Assembly: GCA_011176555.1 (NCBI GenBank)
Contig: DUEF01000124.1
Coordinates: forward strand, 1 to 12,501
Direction: 5' to 3'
Source of the DNA: Caldilineae bacterium
GTDB taxonomy: Bacteria; Chloroflexota; Anaerolineae; J102
Length of the DNA: 12,501 bases
Shown here: positions 1-3,955 of the stretch, one piece after another
Numbering within the stretch: position 1 is the stretch's first letter
Layout of the letters: every line of letters begins with the position of its first letter
Notes under the pieces: model-generated
Database searches by the model: none
The model's input: the letters and a program-made list of their open reading frames with translations, nothing else
Told to the model about the DNA's origin: nothing
Program-made: the position numbers and the translations under genes

Positions 1-127
1 CGGCCAAACCTTTCAGCGCCAACACTTTCGTGATCGCGGCCGTCAGCGTGGTCTTGCCGTGGTCAATGTGGCCAATTGTTCCCACGTTGACGTGGGGCTT
101 CGTTCGTTCGTAATGTTGCTTTGCCAT
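1..127 (-). CDS. tuf: Elongation factor Tu, N-terminal 42 residues (partial, runs off left edge)
   Basis: EF-Tu is the GTPase that carries aminoacyl-tRNA to the ribosomal A site. Only the start of the gene is present: ATG at 127-125, reading MAKQHYERTKPHVNVGTIGH and on into the G1/P-loop GHIDHGKT at residues 19-26. This is the canonical EF-Tu N-terminus, with Ile in place of the common Val in GHVDHGKT. The ribosome-binding site AAGGAG lies at 144-139, 11 nt before the ATG, slightly long but clear. The gene follows fusA in the classical str order. Its own strong promoter (376-404) and a leader of about 240 nt suggest it can be expressed independently of fusA. The switch regions, other G motifs and domains II and III lie outside the window, so completeness cannot be judged. 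Identity is secure. Whether a second tuf copy exists elsewhere is unknown. Confidence 0.97.
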   Translation of the reverse strand, partial: MAKQHYERTKPHVNVGTIGHIDHGKTTLTAAITKVLALKGLA

Positions 128-371
128 CGACTTGCTTACTCCTTGAAACTGAGCTGGCCGTTCAAATCGCCAACCAATGTTCGCTGGATAGGGGTTAAGA
201 TGTGAATAAGCGCCCTCAGAAGGGCATAGAAGAGGAACCCAGAGCCATTCCGTCAGCGGTTTAGCTCCGCGCTCCTCGGTATTTAGCTACGTACTCAACT
301 AATTCGGTTGTCCGGGCTTTTGCCTGGCGCCGGGTGATCAGAGCTTCTGTATTATGCTCGTCTCACAACCT
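128..371 (-). promoter_or_regulatory. Long structured 5' leader of tuf
   Basis: About 240 nt lie between the predicted tuf start of transcription (around 369-371) and the ATG, with no convincing gene. Visible pairings in the RNA: GGUUGU (370-365) with ACAACC (311-306), enclosing GAGC/GCUC (359-356, 344-341) and CCAGGC-AAAA-GCCCGG (327-312, one A-C mismatch); GCGG-AGCUAAA-CCGC (270-256); and GCCCU-UCUG-AGGGC (225-212). The heptamer AGCTAAA occurs twice, at 288-282 and 266-260, exactly 22 nt apart, each time in or next to a small loop. GTTGGCGATT at 174-165 is shared with the rpsL leader. No U-run follows these hairpins, so translational control or RNA-protein binding is more likely than attenuation. 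I do not recognise a known riboswitch class or tRNA. The structures are hand-paired and unconfirmed. Confidence 0.45.
165..174 (-). repeat. Shared leader motif GTTGGCGATT, copy in tuf leader
   Basis: Ten bases identical to the copy at 3776-3785 in the rpsL leader; the first eight also match 3182-3189 before rpsG. Here GUUGGC (174-169) can pair with GCCAGC (158-153), six pairs including one G-U, in a 22-nt hairpin whose 3' side ends shortly before the tuf ribosome-binding site. The identity is directly visible; a shared function is inferred. Confidence 0.5.
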
Positions 372-375
372 TGTT

Positions 376-404
376 ATTATAGCAGACTGAGGAGATATTG
401 CCAA
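376..404 (-). promoter_or_regulatory. Sigma70-type extended -10 promoter for tuf
   Basis: The -35 TTGGCA (404-399, 5 of 6 to consensus) and -10 TATAAT (381-376, perfect) are separated by exactly 17 nt. TGC directly before the -10 gives an extended -10 (TGn) element. It points towards tuf and lies 24 nt after the fusA stop. Predicted start of transcription is about 369-371. No terminator hairpin separates fusA from it, so tuf could also receive read-through from the rpsL-rpsG-fusA unit. Confidence 0.8.
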
Positions 405-427
405 ATTAGCGTTCAAAGATGATCGAG

Positions 428-2506
428 CTATGTGTAAACGCCTCGCAGAAGGGCCCGGGCCACGCTCTCGGGAACGGGATCGTAACGACTAAACTCCATC
501 GTAAAGGTGCCGCGCCCCTGGGTGACGGAACGGAGACGCGTAGCGTAACCGAACATCTCGGCCAGTGGCGCCGCCGCATGCACGGCCTGCATACCCTTCG
601 AGTGCACTTCCAAGCCTTCGATCTGTCCTCGCCGGCTGTTCAGATCACCGATGATGTCGCCAAGGTATTCCTCGGGTGCAACCACCTCCACGCTCATAAC
701 CGGCTCAAGCAAAATCGGCTTGGCGCGGGGGATGCCTTCACGCACAGCCAGAGAGCCAGCGATGCGGAAAGCCATCTCTGAAGAGTCCACTTCGTGGTAG
801 GAGCCATCATAAAGGGTGGCTTTGATGTCAACGATGGGGTAACCACCCACCGAACCGCCTTCCAGCGCTTCGCGGATGCCGTCCTGAACAGGCTTGATGA
901 ATTCCCGCGGCACAGCGCCGCCGACGATGGCGTTTTCAAATACAAAGCCACTGCCTGTTTCGAGCGGCTCGAAACGCACCTTGACGTGGCCGAACTGACC
1001 CCGGCCGCCTGTCTGGCGCACGAACCGTCCTTCTGCATCCGCCGCTTGCGTGATGGTCTCGCGGTAAGCCACCTGCGGTTTCCCGACATTGGCGCTCACT
1101 CGGAATTCTCGCACCATGCGGTCGATCAGCACTTCGAGGTGCAATTCGCCCATGCCCGAAATCAAAGTCTGGCCGGTGTTCTCGTCCACCCGCACCTGGA
1201 AGGTCGGATCTTCATCGGAGAGACGATTCAGTGCATCGGCGAGTTTGTCCTGGTCGGCTTTGGTGCGAGGCTCGATGGCGACACTGATGACCGGCTCCGG
1301 GAAGCTGATGGCTTCAAGCAGGATTGCGGCGCCCGGATTCGTCAACGTTTCGCCGGTGAAGGAGTGCTTGAGACCAATAATAGCGGCGATATCTCCGGCG
1401 CCAATCTCTTTGATTTCCTCTCGCTTCTCCGCATAGATGCGCATCAAACGACCGATGCGCTCTTTGCGATTGCGAGTGACATTGAGCATAGCTTTGCCGC
1501 TCTGCAGGACGCCGGAGTAAACGCGCACATAAGCGAGCCGCCCCACATAGGGATCGGTGATAATCTTGAAAACCAGCGCGGTGGTCGGTTCATTGAAATC
1601 GGTGTAGCGGGTGACCGTCTCGCCGGTCTTGGGATCCAAGCCACTGATCGGCGGGCGCTCCAAGGGCGAGGGCAAATAGGCGATGACGGCATCAAGCAGA
1701 GGCTGGACGCCTTTGTTTTTCAGGGAAGAGCCGCACAACACCGGCACCAAATTGCCCTGAATCGTCGCCTGGCGCAGCCCGGCAACCAACTCGGCCTCCG
1801 AGATCGCTTCGCCTTCCAGATATTGAAGCGTGAGTTCGTCATCCGTTTCGGCCACCGCTTCCACCAAGAGCTCGCGGGCCGCTTCAGCCTCTTCGACCAG
1901 ATCCTCTGGAATAGCGATCTCTTCGGGCAGAGCGCCCAACTCATCGGTGTAGATCCAGGCGCGCATCTCAATGAGATCGACAGCGCCCTGAAACTCGCGT
2001 TCGCTGCCGATGGGCAACTGCACGGCAATGGGATGAGCACCCAAACGCTCGCGGATCATGTCGATCGTGCGATCAAAGTCTGCGCCAACCCGATCCATCT
2101 TGTTCACGAAACAGACGCGGGGCACGCCATAGCGGTCCGCCTGACGCCACACCGTTTCAGATTGCGGCTCGACGCCCGCCACCGCATCGAAAACCACCAC
2201 GCCGCCGTCTAACACGCGCAAGCTGCGCTGCACTTCAGCCGTGAAATCGATATGGCCGGGCGTGTCGATGATATTGATCTGATGCCCTTGCCACTTGCAG
2301 GTGATCGCAGCTGACTGAATCGTAATGCCGCGCTCACGTTCCTGGGCCATGAAGTCCGTGACGGTGGTGCCATCATCGACATTGCCAATGCGATACGTGC
2401 GTCCTGAATAATAGAGCACGCGTTCGGTGGTTGTGGTTTTGCCGGCATCGATATGGGCGATGATGCCGATGTTGCGGATTTTGGCGAGGTCGGTGTTGAC
2501 GGTCAT
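428..2506 (-). CDS. fusA: Elongation factor G (EF-G), ribosomal translocase
   Basis: EF-G moves tRNA and mRNA through the ribosome with GTP hydrolysis and, with RRF, recycles ribosomes. From the ATG at 2506 the protein is 692 residues, the usual length. G motifs: G1 AHIDAGKT 17-24, G2 RGIT 59-62, G3 DTPGH 81-85 (catalytic His85), G4 NKMD 135-138, G5 around GSS 259-261. Domain III contains GMGELHLE (451-458); the domain IV tip region has DGSYHEVDSSEMAF (567-580). The frame stays open upstream to a TTG at 2563, but the ATG puts 10 residues before RNIGIIAHIDAG, as in other EF-Gs, and is preferred. No Shine-Dalgarno precedes it, so the start is less certain than the gene. The segment after Tyr39 (VDDGTTVTDFMAQERERGIT) differs from the usual ATMDWMEQE-type sequence. 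It is the last gene of the rpsL-rpsG-fusA unit. Confidence 0.97.
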   Translation of the reverse strand: MTVNTDLAKIRNIGIIAHIDAGKTTTTERVLYYSGRTYRIGNVDDGTTVTDFMAQERERGITIQSAAITCKWQGHQINIIDTPGHIDFTAEVQRSLRVLDGGVVVFDAVAGVEPQSETVWRQADRYGVPRVCFVNKMDRVGADFDRTIDMIRERLGAHPIAVQLPIGSEREFQGAVDLIEMRAWIYTDELGALPEEIAIPEDLVEEAEAARELLVEAVAETDDELTLQYLEGEAISEAELVAGLRQATIQGNLVPVLCGSSLKNKGVQPLLDAVIAYLPSPLERPPISGLDPKTGETVTRYTDFNEPTTALVFKIITDPYVGRLAYVRVYSGVLQSGKAMLNVTRNRKERIGRLMRIYAEKREEIKEIGAGDIAAIIGLKHSFTGETLTNPGAAILLEAISFPEPVISVAIEPRTKADQDKLADALNRLSDEDPTFQVRVDENTGQTLISGMGELHLEVLIDRMVREFRVSANVGKPQVAYRETITQAADAEGRFVRQTGGRGQFGHVKVRFEPLETGSGFVFENAIVGGAVPREFIKPVQDGIREALEGGSVGGYPIVDIKATLYDGSYHEVDSSEMAFRIAGSLAVREGIPRAKPILLEPVMSVEVVAPEEYLGDIIGDLNSRRGQIEGLEVHSKGMQAVHAAAPLAEMFGYATRLRSVTQGRGTFTMEFSRYDPVPESVARALLRGVYT

Positions 2507-2572
2507 AAGGTTGGGCAATGTAGTGAGAGGTCGGATGAAGATCGAAGCCGGGTCAATCTCCAAGCCGGCGCT
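2507..2572 (-). promoter_or_regulatory. rpsG-fusA intergenic stretch without a ribosome-binding site
   Basis: These 66 nt follow the rpsG stop. No purine-rich Shine-Dalgarno stands 5-12 nt before the fusA ATG; the nearest bases are CCCAACCTT. A GGAG sits at 2561-2558, over 50 nt upstream, in the loop of a possible hairpin GCCGG/CCGGC. fusA may be translated by coupling to rpsG, or may start at the upstream TTG at 2563. No promoter is visible. Confidence 0.4.
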
Positions 2573-3043
2573 CTACCACCTGTAATGGGCAAACGCGCGA
2601 TTGGCCTCCGCCATCTTGTGGGTTTCATCCCGTTTGCGGATGGTGGCTCCCTGGTTGTTGGCGGCGTCCATCAGTTCGCCGGCCAGCTTGGCGGCCATCG
2701 ATTTACCGCTGCGTTTTCGGGCGTTGAGAATCAACCAGCGCTGCGCCAACGCTGAGCGTCGGTTGGGGCGCACTTCGACAGGCACCTGATAGGTGGCGCC
2801 GCCAACGCGCCGGGGCTTGACTTCGATCTGAGGCGTGGCATTAGCCAGAGCCTCTTCGAATACTTCGACCGGATCGCGTTTGGTGCGCGCTTCGATAATA
2901 TCAAAGGCGTCATAAAGCACGCGCTGGGCAGTGCTCTTCTTGCCGTCTTTCATCAGGCGGTTCACGAAACGCGCGATGGTTTCGTTTTGATACTTGGGAT
3001 CTGGAGAAACGCTCCGGCGGGGTGGTCGATAACGACGAGGCAT
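2573..3043 (-). CDS. rpsG: 30S ribosomal protein S7
   Basis: S7 is a primary binder of the 3' domain of 16S rRNA; it nucleates assembly of the 30S head and lines the E site. The 156-residue product has the normal bacterial length and starts MPRRYRPPRR. The S7 signature runs from about residue 15 to 46 and includes GKK at 34-36. The beta-hairpin arm is at about 78-92, and the C-terminal helix ends AFAHYRW. Start: ATG at 3043 with AAGGAG at 3055-3050, 6 nt spacing. It follows rpsL after an unusually long 260-nt gap rich in inverted repeats and precedes fusA. In E. coli, S7 represses its operon by binding the rpsL-rpsG gap; the structured gap here makes a similar loop plausible but does not prove it. 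Confidence 0.98.
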   Translation of the reverse strand: MPRRYRPPRRSVSPDPKYQNETIARFVNRLMKDGKKSTAQRVLYDAFDIIEARTKRDPVEVFEEALANATPQIEVKPRRVGGATYQVPVEVRPNRRSALAQRWLILNARKRSGKSMAAKLAGELMDAANNQGATIRKRDETHKMAEANRAFAHYRW

Positions 3044-3181
3044 GCTTTGCTCCTTACAAAAAGGGAAGATGGTGCGTCAAGCTGAGATCAGATATCATCA
3101 CGTCCGAGGCCCTTGGCCCCAGACACGGCAAGATGCGGGTCGAAAGGCACATTCGGCGACGTGAGCCCGGCGACGAAAATG

Positions 3182-3189
3182 TCGCCAAC
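3182..3189 (-). repeat. Shared leader motif GTTGGCGA, copy before rpsG
   Basis: Eight bases identical to the tuf (167-174) and rpsL (3778-3785) leader copies, on the same strand. Here GGCGAC (3186-3181) forms the 5' arm of a perfect hairpin with GTCGCC (3174-3169), loop ATTTTC, within domain A of the rpsL-rpsG gap. Confidence 0.5.
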
Positions 3190-3248
3190 ATCACGCCTTT
3201 ACCCAGTGGTGCCCTTCCACCAGCATCTCGCTGCAGAAAGTGACGCTG

Positions 3249-3271
3249 AAAGCCGGTTTTTCTGTTCCGGC
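3249..3271 (-). terminator. Weak hairpin after rpsL (possible attenuator)
   Basis: GCCGG (3271-3267) and CCGGC (3256-3252) form a five-pair stem with a ten-base A-rich loop, followed by only TTT. It starts 33 nt after the rpsL stop. The stem is short, the loop large and the T-run weak, so at most partial termination or RNA-end protection is expected. Confidence 0.25.
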
Positions 3272-3304
3272 GTAAATAACTAGTGATTAGATCGTAGCGG
3301 TGCG

Positions 3305-3718
3305 CTAACCGCGCTTGGCTCCGTACTTGCTGCGGCTACGTTTGCGATCCTGCACGCCCGTGGAATCCAAAGCGCCACGGACAATGTGGTAGCGCACACC
3401 GGGCAGATCCTTGACGCGGCCGCCGCGCACAAGCACGACCGAGTGCTCCTGCAAGCTGTGGCCAACGCCAGGAATGTAGGCGGTGACTTCGATGCCATTG
3501 GTCAAACGAACGCGAGCGATTTTCCGCAGCGCCGAGTTGGGTTTCTTTGGGGTGGTGGTGCGCACTTGTGTGCAAACGCCACGACGAAAGGGGTTTCCTT
3601 TCTTGGTCCGTTTGGTCTTGCCGGTCAGCGCATTGTAATTGAAGCGCAAGGCGGGCGCTTTCTCTTTCTTGGGTATGGGTTTGCGGCCTTTACGGACAAG
3701 CTGATTAATGGTGGGCAA
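3305..3718 (-). CDS. rpsL: 30S ribosomal protein S12 (TTG start)
   Basis: S12 sits at the decoding centre of the 30S subunit and influences accuracy; it is the classical streptomycin-resistance locus. The product is 137 residues, starting at TTG (3718-3716) and reading PTINQLVRKGRKP, the standard S12 N-terminus. The TTG has AGGAG at 3730-3726, 7 nt upstream. The frame stays open further upstream to 3784, but that extension lacks homology and overlaps the leader RNA, so it is rejected. The protein carries the roughly 13-residue insertion before RRGVCT (about residues 28-44) seen in Bacillus-type S12 and absent in E. coli. TTTPKKPNSA (54-63) and GGRVKDLPGVRY (99-110) are intact, with Lys59 and Lys103 at the E. 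coli K43 and K88 positions, so streptomycin sensitivity is predicted. It is the first gene of the rpsL-rpsG-fusA unit. Confidence 0.98.
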   Translation of the reverse strand: MPTINQLVRKGRKPIPKKEKAPALRFNYNALTGKTKRTKKGNPFRRGVCTQVRTTTPKKPNSALRKIARVRLTNGIEVTAYIPGVGHSLQEHSVVLVRGGRVKDLPGVRYHIVRGALDSTGVQDRKRSRSKYGAKRG

Positions 3719-3752
3719 AATCGTTCTCCTGACAAGTGGGAAACAGGTAGAT

Positions 3753-3819
3753 CGGTAGACCAGGGCGATTGAGATAATCGCCAACTTGCGTCCCGGCTCC
3801 CCGGTTTACGGGTCTACCG
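3753..3819 (-). ncRNA. Candidate three-way-junction leader RNA before rpsL
   Basis: Stem P1 pairs CGGUAGACC (3819-3811) with GGUCUACCG (3761-3753), nine Watson-Crick pairs. Directly after the 5' arm comes P2 (3810-3789): CGU/ACG, then CCGG-GGAG-CCGG. A CAAGTT linker leads to P3, GGCGAUU-AUCUC-AAUCGCC (3782-3764), seven perfect pairs; CT then closes back to P1. The element ends 22 nt before the AGGAG ribosome-binding site of rpsL, so it lies where a protein or ligand could control translation start. No U-run follows P1, so translational control is more likely than termination. It does not match a riboswitch I recognise. Ribosomal protein autoregulation is the leading guess. The base pairs are seen; the fold and role are inferred. 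Confidence 0.5.
3776..3785 (-). repeat. Shared leader motif GTTGGCGATT, copy in rpsL leader
   Basis: Identical over ten bases to 165-174 in the tuf leader; the first eight also occur at 3182-3189 before rpsG. Here the motif forms the 5' arm of hairpin P3 in the candidate three-way junction. Confidence 0.5.
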
Positions 3820-3830
3820 GTTCCGATCCT

Positions 3831-3880
3831 AAAAAGCATGAGCAAGCCGGGCGCAAATGGCCCGACTTGCGACTCCATAC
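3831..3880 (-). terminator. Rho-independent terminator of rpoBC
   Basis: Inner stem GCAAGTCGGGC (3870-3860) pairs with GCCCGGCTTGC (3852-3842), eleven pairs with one G-U, loop CATTTGC. An outer stem GTATG (3880-3876) with CATGC (3840-3836) adds five pairs across an asymmetric internal loop and brings the hairpin right up to TTTTT (3835-3831). It lies 75 nt after the rpoC stop. It starts inside the -10 of the promoter for rpsL, so RNA made from that promoter would lack the outer 5' arm. Confidence 0.75.
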
Positions 3881-3907
3881 TTTATCATACACGTTCGGCA
3901 GCGTCAA
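3879..3907 (-). promoter_or_regulatory. Sigma70-type promoter for rpsL-rpsG-fusA
   Basis: The -35 TTGACG (3907-3902, 5 of 6) and -10 TAAAGT (3884-3879, 4 of 6) are 17 nt apart, with TGA directly before the -10 giving an extended -10 (TGn). Predicted start is about 3872-3874, which gives a leader of about 155 nt. The overlapping TATGAT (3889-3884) looks better as a hexamer but has no -35 at a workable distance. No better promoter was seen between the terminator and rpsL. Confidence 0.65.
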
Positions 3908-3955
3908 ATCTGAGCATCAACCAAAATACAGTAATAACGCCCAGCAGAGGGCTGT

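Larger units (their letters stand above)
3044..3304 (-). promoter_or_regulatory. Structured rpsL-rpsG intergenic region (candidate S7-type autoregulatory RNA)
   Basis: No gene or good promoter is seen here. The RNA can form two strong domains. Domain A (3217-3142): GAAGGGCAC/GUGCCUUUC, nine pairs with one G-U; then GCGUGA/UCACGU, six pairs; a 4x4 internal loop; and GGCGAC-AUUUUC-GUCGCC, a perfect six-pair hairpin. A second GTCGCC at 3160-3155 offers an alternative partner for GGCGAC. Domain B (3127-3099): a 13-pair hairpin with an AAG loop and several G-U pairs, ending 43 nt before the rpsG ribosome-binding site. A smaller hairpin follows the rpsL stop (3271-3252). E. coli S7 binds the equivalent gap of its str operon; that this region does the same is inference. 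Pairings were made by eye. Confidence 0.5.

Noticed and set aside
216..248. Possible ten-codon upstream ORF in the tuf leader (ATG at 248, stop inside the 225-212 hairpin)
   Set aside because: The stop inside a hairpin is suggestive, but there is no ribosome-binding site at a usable distance and the codons show no pattern typical of a control peptide.
205..312. tRNA gene in the tuf leader (tRNAs are common next to tuf)
   Set aside because: No T-loop GTTCRA pattern, anticodon arm or seven-pair acceptor stem could be assembled.
794..2212. A 472-residue open frame on the plus strand, antisense to fusA
   Set aside because: It lies entirely opposite a conserved gene, its sequence resembles no family I know, and long antisense frames are expected from the codon use of GC-rich genes. 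Similar frames at 8803-9591 and 3386-3772 were dismissed for the same reason.
3051..3080. TTGACG before rpsG as a -35 element
   Set aside because: At 17-18 nt spacing the -10 would be GTAAGG or TAAGGA, a poor match that overlaps the ribosome-binding site.
3022..3243. Plus-strand frame of 73 residues across the rpsL-rpsG gap
   Set aside because: No ribosome-binding site, no recognisable protein features, and it overlaps rpsG; the region is better explained as structured RNA.
3719..3784. N-terminal extension of S12 (22 extra residues)
   Set aside because: The extension has no resemblance to S12, overlaps the P1 and P3 stems of the leader, and a well-placed ribosome-binding site marks the TTG at 3718.
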